A DNA stretch of 64,000 bases from Vibrio gelatinilyticus. GTDB lineage: Bacteria > Pseudomonadota > Gammaproteobacteria > Enterobacterales > Vibrionaceae. Positions 27,872 through 36,260 of this stretch are shown here, in pieces. The stretch spans positions 248,001 to 312,000 of the forward strand of contig NZ_JAJNNZ010000005.1 in the NCBI RefSeq assembly GCF_022836845.1, read 5' to 3'. Positions within the stretch are counted from its first letter, which is position 1. Each line of letters opens with the position of its first letter. The position numbers and the translations under genes are program-made. The notes beneath the pieces are model-generated. The model saw nothing but the letters and a program-made list of their open reading frames with translations. It had not been told where the DNA came from and searched no databases.

Positions 27872-28900
27872 ATGAACCTACCCCGTAAGATTGCCAGTTT
27901 AGAACTGGCCCGCGTTATTGCACTTTTGGCGATCGTTTTCATCCACGTTAAACCCTTCATGGATTATGCGCTAATTAGCGATGAACCTTGGTTGAACTTT
28001 ATTTCTAATCAATTAGCTCGCTTTGCTGTTCCGATATTTTTTATAATTTCTGGGTACTTAATCCAACCCAAACTAATAAAATCCCCTTGGGAAACAGCCA
28101 AGTCCTATTCTGTACCACTGATTAAAATATGGGTTGTGTGGAGCATAGTTTCACTCGCGATGCCATTTAACCTTGGCGTTGTTATCGAGCATGGCTACCT
28201 TGCTGAACGCCAAGGCTACTGGGATTTTCTATTGTCGACGCCGCTTAATAGCTTTTTGGAAGGCGGCTTAGTGCATTTATGGTTTATTCCCTCTCTGGTG
28301 ATTGCTGTTTACCTGATAGCGGCACTGATTGCGACTCGAGCGATGACAATGTTGGTCCCTGTTGCTATCGTACTTTATCTTTACGGCGTGCTGGCTGGTA
28401 GCTATCAGGTCGTGACCGAACTTAATCCTCCATTTTTCACTCGAAACGGGCCGTTTTTTAGCCTGTTAATGGTGGTGATAGGTTTTGAGATCAAACGTCA
28501 CTCTTACCAAGTGAGCAGTAAACATGCCATCTTATTGGCTCTCGGCGGGATGGTACTGCATTTTGTTGAAGCAGCAGTGCTGCATGAGTATGGGCAAACC
28601 TTCCATAATAACGATTTCCTGATTGGCACCGCTCTTTGGGGGACCGGGATCTTTTTCTGGCTACTCAATAACCCAACGATGGGTGACAAGCCATGGGTAC
28701 ATCACTTGGCTCAGTGGGTGCTTCCTATTTATGCCATTCACCTTATTTTGATGATAGTCATGTTTAATGTTGCTGGTATTCTTGAATGGCAAGGCCTTGC
28801 CAAAGACTGCCTGGCATTCTTTGGCTCCCTGACACTTTCGTACTTGTTTGCAAGAGCGCTAGCAAAAACGCCACTGTCTTTTAGCGTACAGCGCAGTTAA
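27872..28900 (+). CDS. Membrane acyltransferase family 3
   Basis: Integral membrane protein of 342 residues with about ten helices. The N-terminal block SLELARVIALLAIVFIHVK includes the conserved Arg and His of acyltransferase_3, and FFIISGYLI is the second family block. It resembles the YiaH/WecH group. It would acylate a surface sugar or lipid. No polysaccharide genes are adjacent, so the target is unknown. The ribosome-binding site is weak. Confidence 0.88.
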   Translation: MNLPRKIASLELARVIALLAIVFIHVKPFMDYALISDEPWLNFISNQLARFAVPIFFIISGYLIQPKLIKSPWETAKSYSVPLIKIWVVWSIVSLAMPFNLGVVIEHGYLAERQGYWDFLLSTPLNSFLEGGLVHLWFIPSLVIAVYLIAALIATRAMTMLVPVAIVLYLYGVLAGSYQVVTELNPPFFTRNGPFFSLLMVVIGFEIKRHSYQVSSKHAILLALGGMVLHFVEAAVLHEYGQTFHNNDFLIGTALWGTGIFFWLLNNPTMGDKPWVHHLAQWVLPIYAIHLILMIVMFNVAGILEWQGLAKDCLAFFGSLTLSYLFARALAKTPLSFSVQRS

Positions 28901-28920
28901 CCGCCTTCCTCGCACATCGT

Positions 28921-28954
28921 CATTCAAGGACGGGTTGAACATCCTCCTTGAATG
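28921..28954. repeat. 10-bp inverted repeat at the 5' edge of the DCC gene
   Basis: CATTCAAGGA (28921-28930) and TCCTTGAATG (28945-28954) form a perfect stem with a 14-nt loop. The right arm overlaps the only available start codon (TTG at 28948) of the shortened DCC-family gene. Confidence 0.6.
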
Positions 28955-29328
28955 CTGCTTCAACTGTAACGTATTTGTATTGTGAACAAGAAATGGCAGC
29001 GTTGAAAAGACATGATCACCGAAACGTTATTCAGATTATCGACATTTACAGTAATGACTTTGTGGATTATCCGGACATCGACAAGAGCGCAGCTAACAAT
29101 GTTTTACATGCATTGGATGAAAACAAACAATTACTACTTGGCTTAGATGTGACTTATCGAGCCTGGCAGCTCGTTGGAAAAGGTTGGATGTATGCCCCAC
29201 TTCGCTGGCCACTTGTCAAACCGTTCGCCGATTGGTTCTACCTGTTATTTGCACGAAACCGCTATCGGATTTCATTTTGGCTGACTGGGACATCACGCTG
29301 CATGAATAGAGATTGCCACCGAAAATGA
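28948..29328 (+). pseudogene. DCC/DUF393-family oxidoreductase, N-terminally damaged
   Basis: Frame of 126 codons matching the thiol-disulfide DCC family: CEQEMAALKRHD, IDIYSNDFVDYP, LGLDVTYRAWQLVGKG and PLRWPLVKPFADW. Intact members begin with a strand and a D-G-x-C-P-L-C motif. Here the protein reads TVTYLYCEQEMAAL, so the segment with the first Cys is missing and only the second Cys remains. There is no ATG and only a weak TTG start at the edge of a palindrome. I infer a small internal deletion and probable loss of function. A shortened living protein is the alternative. Confidence 0.65.
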
Positions 29329-29557
29329 CACGCCTTTTCTAAGCGACGTTCGAAACCGATTGCTTTGCTCTCGAGACAGAACTGAGCCGTTTTTTGATAG
29401 ATAATTTGACGCTTTTTCAAAGACAATATTTGCAATAGGCAATTTGGACACCGATAAGAGCTTACATACATATTCAAGCCTTCCAAAGGTTCCTATTTGG
29501 ATTTGTGACTTGCCGACAAGCACAAATGCTGATAAAACGAGCGTCAAAATTCGCTAA
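29306..29557 (+). pseudogene. Possible decayed ORF with in-frame stop
   Basis: A plus-strand frame reads through 83 codons with one in-frame TAA at 29402-29404. The peptide before it ends RDRTEPFFDR, and after it runs FDAFSKTIFAIGNLDTDKS to the stop at 29555. No family was recognised. It overlaps the end of the damaged DCC gene and precedes the nitroreductase, so this whole stretch may be decaying. It may also be chance. Confidence 0.2.
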
Positions 29558-29568
29558 CAGATGACCTT

Positions 29569-30294
29569 ATGAATTCTCCATCTTCTTTAGAGCAACTATT
29601 ACACACTCGCCGTTCGGTTCGTAAATACGATGCCGAGGCTCATTTCGACCACGATGCTGTTGCTCACGCGTTGCAACTAGCAACTCTTAGCCCAAATAGC
29701 AGCAATATGCAGATGTGGCAATTCCACCGCGTGATTGACGCCAACAAAAAAGCCCAACTTGCCGACATCTGTATGGGACAAAATGCCGCGAAGACAGCGA
29801 ATGAGTTACTGGTGGTCGTTGTCACTCCAGATAACTGGAAACAGAGAGCCGAAATGAACGCACAGAAAGTAAGAGATGCCTTTCAAGGAAGAGAAGACGC
29901 CACTTCTAAGCGTGCACTAAAATACTATGAAAAGCTGATCCCTATGGTCTACAACAACGACAAGCTGGGTCTGTTTGGCTTGGGTAGAAAGCTGCTTAGT
30001 GCGTGGATTGGCCGTAAAAAGCCGATGGTGCGTGAAGTGGCTAAAGAAGATGTACGCGTGTGCTTGCACAAGAGTGCTGCGCTAGCTTCGATGACCTTTA
30101 TGCTCGCGATGCGCGACAAAGGCTATGATACTTGCCCAATGGAAGGCTTTGACTCTAAGCGTGCAAAAAAACTGCTGGGCTTGACTGGCTCAGAGCAAAT
30201 TACCATGATCATTAGCTGTGGCGTACGTACTGAAGAAGGCGTATACGGCGATAGGCACCGCGTCCCTATGGACGATGTCGTATTCACACATTAA
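29569..30294 (+). CDS. Nitroreductase-family flavoprotein
   Basis: FMN-dependent oxidoreductase of 241 residues. LLHTRRSVRKYDA is the FMN phosphate-binding start, SPNSSNMQMWQF the second FMN block, and CPMEGFDSKRAKKLLGL the C-terminal block. Members reduce nitro compounds, quinones or enones with NAD(P)H in the cytoplasm. A roughly 50-residue insertion between the blocks is longer than in NfsB. It is the last plus-strand gene before a nested inverted repeat. Confidence 0.92.
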   Translation: MNSPSSLEQLLHTRRSVRKYDAEAHFDHDAVAHALQLATLSPNSSNMQMWQFHRVIDANKKAQLADICMGQNAAKTANELLVVVVTPDNWKQRAEMNAQKVRDAFQGREDATSKRALKYYEKLIPMVYNNDKLGLFGLGRKLLSAWIGRKKPMVREVAKEDVRVCLHKSAALASMTFMLAMRDKGYDTCPMEGFDSKRAKKLLGLTGSEQITMIISCGVRTEEGVYGDRHRVPMDDVVFTH

Positions 30295-30350
30295 GAAAGT
30301 AAGTATATTCTTTGGCCTGACTTGCCAACCTTCACCCGGGAAGTCAAAAA

Positions 30351-30433
30351 AAAAACATCGCCTAGCGCCGTGACAAATCTCTTGCCAGAATGAGGGCAAG
30401 CCCAAAGATTTGCAAGAACAAGGCGATGTTTTT
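30351..30433. repeat. Nested inverted repeat (three collinear stems)
   Basis: Outer arms AAAAACATCGCCT (30351-30363) and AGGCGATGTTTTT (30421-30433) are perfect 13-bp complements. Inside lie CAAATCT (30374-30380) with AGATTTG (30406-30412), and CTTGCC (30381-30386) with GGCAAG (30395-30400). The element covers the stop codon and last codons of the minus-strand gene. It is flanked by A-run and T-run, so it may act as a large bidirectional terminator for convergent genes. Confidence 0.7.
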
Positions 30434-30880
30434 GTATAAAGCCATCTGTTCATCGATCTGAGTGATTGACTCTGTAATAGTCAGGTTTTTCAAGTACAAA
30501 TCATCGATGACGTTTCGCTGGCCTTGCTGCGCTTTATCCATCGCTACCATAAGCGTGTCGACATTCATTACATCAACGTGACTGATCCCATCTACCCCCC
30601 ATGTTTTGAGCTGTGCTACCCACACCTGGTCAATATCTGAAGATGAATTAGAAGTTAATGCCTTCAATTGAAGGTGAGTCAGTATCGCCTCTCGTTTTCG
30701 CTCTATGGTTTCCACCTGGTTCCAGGCCAACTGAATAGAGTACAAGTTGCCGCCTTTTTCATCATGCAGCGCACTGGTTTCTTGCATCATTTTGTCTAAC
30801 ACTTGGCCCGATATCACGATCGCCATGATATTAAGCAGTAGCCCGATACTCACCATGACCCAAGCGGGAGGCACTTTCAT
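30362..30880 (-). CDS. Two-helix membrane protein of unknown function
   Basis: Protein of 172 residues from the ATG at 30880. An N-terminal membrane helix (WVMVSIGLLLNIMAIVISG), a helical periplasmic stretch of about 110 residues rich in charged and polar positions, and a second helix (IALFLQIFGLALILA) are followed by RDLSRR. The layout recalls a sensor-like or chemoreceptor-type four-helix domain without a signalling output. No family was recognised. Its 3' end is inside the nested repeat. It starts 11 bp after the MAPEG gene ends, so the two may be co-transcribed. Confidence 0.75.
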   Translation of the reverse strand: MKVPPAWVMVSIGLLLNIMAIVISGQVLDKMMQETSALHDEKGGNLYSIQLAWNQVETIERKREAILTHLQLKALTSNSSSDIDQVWVAQLKTWGVDGISHVDVMNVDTLMVAMDKAQQGQRNVIDDLYLKNLTITESITQIDEQMALYKNIALFLQIFGLALILARDLSRR

Positions 30881-30891
30881 CGTGAAGCACT

Positions 30892-31278
30892 TCAAAAAAA
30901 ATTCTCGTAAGGCAGATAGAGTAAGTTAGAAGCCACCAACCCCAACATGGTAAACAAGGTAAACTGCATACCAATCACGCGGCCTTTCATGGTTCTATTA
31001 AGAATCGCTTTTGCGTGAAATATCCGACCAAGTACAAAGAGAATTCCCATAATGTGGACCCAGAACAAGGGAGTGCCGTTGAGTTCCGTCAGTGCCATTA
31101 AAATCAGAGTGATAGGAATATAATCCACTGCATTTCCTTGGGCGCTGCGAGCAATTTGCAATGCTTCTACGCCCCCATCCGAATAAGAGATTTGAGCCGC
31201 TCTGCGCTGTTTAATCACATTGTAAGACAGCCAAATCAAAATGAGCGTTAGTAAAGACGCGTAGAGTGCAGTAACCAT
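30892..31278 (-). CDS. MAPEG-family membrane protein
   Basis: Protein of 128 residues with four helices. The block AQGNAVDYIPITLILMALTEL matches the glutathione-site region (AxxN-x-E/D-Y) of MAPEG proteins, and GRIFHAKAILNRT the later helix-3 signature. Members include microsomal glutathione transferases; bacterial roles are poorly known. AGGAAAATAA precedes the ATG. It heads a likely two-gene unit with the following membrane protein. Confidence 0.88.
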   Translation of the reverse strand: MVTALYASLLTLILIWLSYNVIKQRRAAQISYSDGGVEALQIARSAQGNAVDYIPITLILMALTELNGTPLFWVHIMGILFVLGRIFHAKAILNRTMKGRVIGMQFTLFTMLGLVASNLLYLPYENFF

Positions 31279-31359
31279 TTATTTTCCTTAACTATTTACT
31301 TTCATTAATGATCGGGATGTTAGTCAGTGTAGTTCACGCTCTTGGCTACCGCATAAAGA

Positions 31360-31380
31360 AAGCCCAGCGTTGCTGGGCTT
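31360..31380 (-). terminator. Terminator of glgB
   Basis: AAGCCCAGC / GCTGGGCTT stem with a 3-nt loop, 41 bp after the glgB stop. It continues as TTCTTTAT on the minus strand. Confidence 0.8.
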
Positions 31381-31420
31381 ATGTCTCACTAATGAATTCA
31401 TTTAGCTATTTGCTAAGACG

Positions 31421-33604
31421 CTATCCTTTGTATTTATAGAACACCGTTGACAATGGTGGTAACCGTAGCTCCAGTGATTGAGGTTGAGATTCGCTTTCCA
31501 CTGACTGCGTAGAAACCCATTGATGAACCTCGAAACCACTACCGTCATATTGGCTATCATCGGTGTTCAACAATAACTCGTATTGCCCTGCAAGCGGCAT
31601 TCCTAAACGGAAAAACTCATGAGGGACCGGTGTAAAGTTTGAAATCACCAGTATGCGTTCACCATTTTCACTAATACGTTCATGTGCCAATACACTTGGT
31701 TCTGCAGCATCTTGTAAACGCCATTCAAAACCACGCGGCTCATAATCCCATTCATGAAGCGCCTTCTCATCTCTATAAAGTTTATTGAGATCGCGTGTCA
31801 ATGCAAATGCACCACTATGGCGGGAATACTCAAGCAAGAACCATTGCAATTGGTCATCGTGATTCCACTCTCCAGTTTGACCAAATTCAGCCCCCATAAA
31901 GTTGAGCTTCTTACCCGGCTGGCCGTACATGTATCCCATGTAGGCGCGCAAGTTTGCTGTTTGTTGCCACTCATCACCGGGCATTTTGTTGTGAATTGAT
32001 CGTTTGCCATACACCACCTCATCATGAGACAGAGACAATACGTAGTTTTCGCTGTGGGCATAGACCAATGGGAAGGTGAGCGTATCGTGGTGATATTTAC
32101 GATTGACCGGATCTTCTTGGATGTATGACAAGCTGTCATGCATCCAACCCATATTCCATTTGAAGCCAAAACCTAGACCACCAGCAAACGTTGGTGCTGA
32201 CACCCCAGGAAACGCGGTAGATTCTTCTGCAATCGTCATTGCATTCGGGAAGTACTTGTAGACTTCTTCATTCATCCACTTAAGTGTCGCTATCGCGTCG
32301 TAGTTCTCGCGACCACCATCCACATTTGGGATCCACTGATCATGGCTACGGGAATAATCGAGATACAGCATAGAAGCAACCGCATCGACACGAATACCAT
32401 CTATGTGGAATTGTTCAAACCAATACAAAGCGTTCGATACCAAGAAGCGACGAACATGTTCACGCCCCATATCGTAAATGTACGAGTTCCAGTCTTGGTG
32501 CCAACCTCGACGAGGATCGGGATCGTGAAACAACGGTGTACCATCAAAGTTCGCTAAGCCGTGATCATCAGATGGGAAGTGCGCTGGCACCCAGTCAAGG
32601 ACAACGCCAAGACCTGCTTTGTGGCATTCATCGACAAAATACTTAAAGTCATCAGGTGTACCAAAGCGACTGGTAGGTGCAAATAATCCCACAGGTTGAT
32701 AACCCCATGAGCCATAGAATGGATGCTCAGACACCGGCATCAGCTCAACGTGGCTATAACCTAGGTCCACAAGATACGGAATAAGCTGTTCGGCCAACTG
32801 GCGATAATTTAAGAAGTTGCCATCCGCATCACGACGCCATGAACCGGCGTGTAATTCATAGAAAGAAAGCGCCTCTTTACGCTTTTCTGTAACCGGGCGG
32901 TTTTGCCACTCACTGTCCTGCCACTGATAGCGATCGTGGTTATAAGTGACCGAAGAAAACGACGGGTATTGCTCTGCGTATGCTCCCCAAGGGTCCGCTT
33001 TGTGTGGTAAACCTTCACCGTTGGGCCCTTTGAGCTCAAATTTGTATTGGCTACCTTCTGGAAGTTCGGGAATGAAAATCCCCCAAATACCGTAATCAAG
33101 GCGCTGCATCGGGTTGCGACGTCCATCCCACGTATTAAAACTACCAATCAAACTCACTGCGGTTGCATGTGGGGCGTAGACAAGAAAGCGAGTCCCTTTC
33201 ACTTGTCGCCCATCACGTTCTAATTCAATGAACTGTGCGCCCATATGGTGATACATTTCTTTGGGTGAATGCAGATCATCATATTCCGCGTAAAGTGCAT
33301 GGTATTGATAAGGGTCATCTATAATTTGTTCAGAACCCGACCAGTTGACCGCCAATTTATAGTGGGTAAATCTCAAATCACTCTCAGAAATCAATACGAA
33401 CCCTGAGTCACCTTCACGTGTTAGCGCTTGTCGTTCTCCATTATCAAAAACAACCTCAACGCTGTCGGCTCCCGGCATCCAAATTCTTAGTGCTTTGTTC
33501 TCTTCCGTCACATAAGGTCCAAGAAACGAAAACGGATCCGGAAATGACGCACTAGAGAGTTGTTCGTAAGTGTATTGTTGTTTTTTAAGCCCTTTCTTAT
33601 TCAA
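31421..33604 (-). CDS. glgB: 1,4-alpha-glucan branching enzyme
   Basis: GH13 enzyme of 727 residues that adds alpha-1,6 branches to glycogen. The N-terminal CBM48 region ([10 protein letters not shown]) precedes the GH13 barrel. Catalytic residues are visible as Asp in [15 protein letters not shown], Glu in [11 protein letters not shown] and the later [10 protein letters not shown]. The start must be TTG at 33604: a GGGAG ribosome site lies 7 nt upstream, and the only nearby ATG is out of frame. The gene follows malQ after a terminator, so it may be transcribed partly on its own. Confidence 0.97.
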   Translation of the reverse strand: MNKKGLKKQQYTYEQLSSASFPDPFSFLGPYVTEENKALRIWMPGADSVEVVFDNGERQALTREGDSGFVLISESDLRFTHYKLAVNWSGSEQIIDDPYQYHALYAEYDDLHSPKEMYHHMGAQFIELERDGRQVKGTRFLVYAPHATAVSLIGSFNTWDGRRNPMQRLDYGIWGIFIPELPEGSQYKFELKGPNGEGLPHKADPWGAYAEQYPSFSSVTYNHDRYQWQDSEWQNRPVTEKRKEALSFYELHAGSWRRDADGNFLNYRQLAEQLIPYLVDLGYSHVELMPVSEHPFYGSWGYQPVGLFAPTSRFGTPDDFKYFVDECHKAGLGVVLDWVPAHFPSDDHGLANFDGTPLFHDPDPRRGWHQDWNSYIYDMGREHVRRFLVSNALYWFEQFHIDGIRVDAVASMLYLDYSRSHDQWIPNVDGGRENYDAIATLKWMNEEVYKYFPNAMTIAEESTAFPGVSAPTFAGGLGFGFKWNMGWMHDSLSYIQEDPVNRKYHHDTLTFPLVYAHSENYVLSLSHDEVVYGKRSIHNKMPGDEWQQTANLRAYMGYMYGQPGKKLNFMGAEFGQTGEWNHDDQLQWFLLEYSRHSGAFALTRDLNKLYRDEKALHEWDYEPRGFEWRLQDAAEPSVLAHERISENGERILVISNFTPVPHEFFRLGMPLAGQYELLLNTDDSQYDGSGFEVHQWVSTQSVESESQPQSLELRLPPLSTVFYKYKG

Positions 33605-33660
33605 CGTCCATCTCCCTTAACCAAACGAGTCGTCCCCAAAATATCTTCACGGGGACATTT

Positions 33661-33689
33661 ATAAAAAAACCCGCGATGAAAGCGGGTTT
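33661..33689 (-). terminator. Second terminator between malQ and glgB
   Basis: AAACCCGC / GCGGGTTT stem with a 7-nt loop and a following run of T on the minus strand. It separates malQ transcripts from glgB. Confidence 0.88.
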
Positions 33690-33806
33690 GCTAGCGACAA
33701 TTCATTGTACTCAAAAGAATCGCATCAATGAGTGACCAAACCGAAATTTTCTTATGCAATCCAATGGAAATATAGCGTTTATGCACATCAAGTTATTACC
33801 TTTAGC

Positions 33807-33834
33807 AAAAAAATATGACAGCCAAGTGGCTGCC
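33807..33834 (-). terminator. First terminator after malQ
   Basis: CAGCCA / TGGCTG hairpin followed by TATTTTTTT on the minus strand, 29 bp after the malQ stop. Confidence 0.75.
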
Positions 33835-33863
33835 ATAGTCTTTACAGTGTAAAAAGCGTTTTG

Positions 33864-36044
33864 TTAGCTGTCACTTGCCTTAGCACGAACCTCTGTCAAT
33901 CGAGTTGCGATCCGGTTTACGCTCTCTTGTGCAAATAATTCATCAAGGTTCATCGACAGTTTACGACGCCAGTTCGGATACTCATCAACCGTACCCGGAA
34001 TATTGACGGGCTTATCCATTTCGAGCCAATCTTCAAGTTGAACACTCAATAACGTCGAAGCACCAGCACCTACGTGTAATTGCAGCGCTTCACTCAAGAA
34101 AGAGTCCATTGGAACCTGACTTGCGTCTCGCCCAACACCTTCAGGCAAGTAACCATGCCAGGCTACGCTATCTAAGATACCTTGCTTACATTCAAGTCGA
34201 TCGTTAAACAACTGCTCTAACTGGGCAGCATCTGGATAAAGACCGATGTCTTGACCCATTTTTAAGTCGTCACAGTGCCAGAAGCCACGTAGCGTTGGCA
34301 TATCATGCGTACACAATGCCGACATCGACTGCTCAGCATAGTGTTTTGGCGAAATAAATCCGCCGTCTTCAGCCGTTTCAAAGAAGAACACTTTGTATGA
34401 ATGCACGCCAGCGTCGCGTAAAATAGCGACGATTTCATCAGGTACGGTACCCAAGTCTTCACCAATGACAGAACATTGATGACGATGAGATTCTAGTGCC
34501 AAGATCGCAAGCATGTCTTCTACTGGGTAGTAGATGTACGCCCCTTTTGTGGCGTCTTCACCTTTCGGGATCCACCACAAACGTAATAGACCCAGTACGT
34601 GGTCAATACGGAGCGAACCACAATGCTTCATGTTCGCTCTTAACAGCTTAATATAGGCATCATAAGAATTGGCTCTTAAGGTTTGCGGGTTAAGTGGTGG
34701 CAACCCCCAGTTCTGACCTAAGGGCCCTAAAATATCAGGTGGAGCACCAATACTCGCATCCAGAACCAAGCTACCATCATCAGCCCAGGTTTCTGAGCCT
34801 GAATCGGCTACGCCTACCGCTAAATCGCGATAAAGCCCAACGGACATACCTTTTTCTTCAGCCAATGCCTGCGCTTCATTGATTTGCGTATCCGCGAGCC
34901 ACTGTAAGTACATATACAGTTGAACTTGCTCGTTTTTCTCTACAATGAACTTTTGAACAGCCGCGTTTTCGAAACAACGATACTCGTCAGGGAATACTGG
35001 CCATCCCCAAACGTTTGAATCTTGCTGGTGCAGCTCGGCATGAATCGCATCAAACGCCGCTTGATGCAATAGACTTTCACCGCCTTGCTCAACAAAGTCT
35101 AAGAATAAACGAGCTCGCTCACTTTCACTATCAAGGTGGCGCTTTTTAAACTCGTTAAACAACAGTGGCAAAACCCTCATTTTAAGATCAGCAACTTCAG
35201 TGTAATTCACCCAATGGGCATCACGTGCTTTTTGTAGGCGTAGCTGAAACTCCGAACTACCCACTTTCTGCTGAGCATCAGCGCTTAAGGCAAATTCTGG
35301 AACTGAGCTGACGTCAATATAAAGAACGTTTAACCAACGACGAGAAGACGGGCTGTAAGGGCTAGCCCCTTCGGGGTTCGCCGGGAACAAAGAGTGGATC
35401 GGGTTTAGGCCAACAAAGTCACCACCACGCGCCGCGATATCACTCACTAACTGCTTGAGATCACCAAAATCACCGATACCCCAGTTGTGCTGAGTGCGCA
35501 GTGTATAAAGCTGAACACTCGGCCCCCACATTTTCTTACCGTTCTCAATTTGACGCTGTTTGTAGCATGCTTTTGGCGTGCGGATCAGCGTCATTTCATA
35601 CGGCGCTTTGCGACGTTTTCTCTGAAGAATGAGTTTGTGATAACCCCATGGCAAATCATTGGGTAATGCAAACACTAAAGGGCCACCCTCGGAGCGTTCA
35701 TCACGAATGACCTGTGATTGAAGATAGCCTTCGAGTGTTTCTCCTTGTTCTGTTTCTAGTCGCCAGCTGAAATCGCTTTCACGCGCACTTGCGCCCAAAT
35801 TCAAAGCAACTTCGACTGTTTCACCGTCTCGCACAACAAGAACTGGATCTAGCACGTCTAATTTATGTTTCTTTTCTGCTGACTTTAGCAGAGCAGTATC
35901 GTTGGATGTATCGTAGCCCAAAGACGCAAGCAGACGAATAATCGTTTCGTCTTCAACTTTCGCTTCGCTACCCCACGCACTTACGTAGCTGTCGGCTATT
36001 CTTGCCATTTCAGCAACTTGCTTTAATGCTGTTTGTTCTGTCAT
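33864..36044 (-). CDS. malQ: 4-alpha-glucanotransferase (amylomaltase)
   Basis: GH77 enzyme of 726 residues that transfers maltosyl units between maltodextrins, making longer chains for MalP and glucose. Catalytic blocks are LRIDHVLGL (nucleophile Asp), IGEDLGTVPDEI (acid-base Glu) and STHDMPT-like LCTHDMPTLRGFW. The ATG at 36044 has GGAGA 6 nt ahead, better than 36095. It lies between malP and glgB on the minus strand, 216 bp after malP. Confidence 0.97.
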   Translation of the reverse strand: MTEQTALKQVAEMARIADSYVSAWGSEAKVEDETIIRLLASLGYDTSNDTALLKSAEKKHKLDVLDPVLVVRDGETVEVALNLGASARESDFSWRLETEQGETLEGYLQSQVIRDERSEGGPLVFALPNDLPWGYHKLILQRKRRKAPYEMTLIRTPKACYKQRQIENGKKMWGPSVQLYTLRTQHNWGIGDFGDLKQLVSDIAARGGDFVGLNPIHSLFPANPEGASPYSPSSRRWLNVLYIDVSSVPEFALSADAQQKVGSSEFQLRLQKARDAHWVNYTEVADLKMRVLPLLFNEFKKRHLDSESERARLFLDFVEQGGESLLHQAAFDAIHAELHQQDSNVWGWPVFPDEYRCFENAAVQKFIVEKNEQVQLYMYLQWLADTQINEAQALAEEKGMSVGLYRDLAVGVADSGSETWADDGSLVLDASIGAPPDILGPLGQNWGLPPLNPQTLRANSYDAYIKLLRANMKHCGSLRIDHVLGLLRLWWIPKGEDATKGAYIYYPVEDMLAILALESHRHQCSVIGEDLGTVPDEIVAILRDAGVHSYKVFFFETAEDGGFISPKHYAEQSMSALCTHDMPTLRGFWHCDDLKMGQDIGLYPDAAQLEQLFNDRLECKQGILDSVAWHGYLPEGVGRDASQVPMDSFLSEALQLHVGAGASTLLSVQLEDWLEMDKPVNIPGTVDEYPNWRRKLSMNLDELFAQESVNRIATRLTEVRAKASDS

Positions 36045-36141
36045 CGCTCTCTCCGAAGGACTTTTTCCTTCAAAACGTGTAGGGTTATTGTTCATTTTTG
36101 TGATCGAGTTTCATGCAATCACTCGATGATCTATTCACGCC

Positions 36142-36212
36142 ATTCCTGTGAAGACAGGAATCTGATTAACCTATTGCCTTCGCTGCAATAAGATCCCTGC
36201 TTGCGCAGGGAT
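36142..36212. repeat. Two palindromic units between malP and malQ
   Basis: ATTCCTGT-gaag-ACAGGAAT (36142-36161) and ATCCCTGC-ttgc-GCAGGGAT (36193-36212) are perfect 8-bp hairpins with related sequence. The second continues GACG, as in the short intergenic palindromes that recur in Vibrio genomes. They may stabilise or separate malP and malQ messages. Confidence 0.6.
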
Positions 36213-36224
36213 GACGCAATAATT

Positions 36225-36253
36225 GACCAAGGTAATTAGCAAGTACCTTGGTC
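36225..36253 (-). terminator. Hairpin after malP
   Basis: GACCAAGGTA / TACCTTGGTC stem (10 bp, 9-nt loop), 7 bp past the malP stop. It is followed by AATTATT on the minus strand, so it is a strong hairpin with a weak T-run. It may attenuate read-through into malQ. Confidence 0.65.
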
Positions 36254-36260
36254 ATTGTGA

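Noticed and set aside
29293..29547. Minus-strand frames of 74 and 84 codons near the DCC gene
   Set aside because: No ribosome site and no recognisable similarity; the plus-strand frame with one stop is equally likely to be chance.
31754..33147. Several frames antisense to glgB
   Set aside because: They are shadows of a strongly conserved gene and show no start signals.
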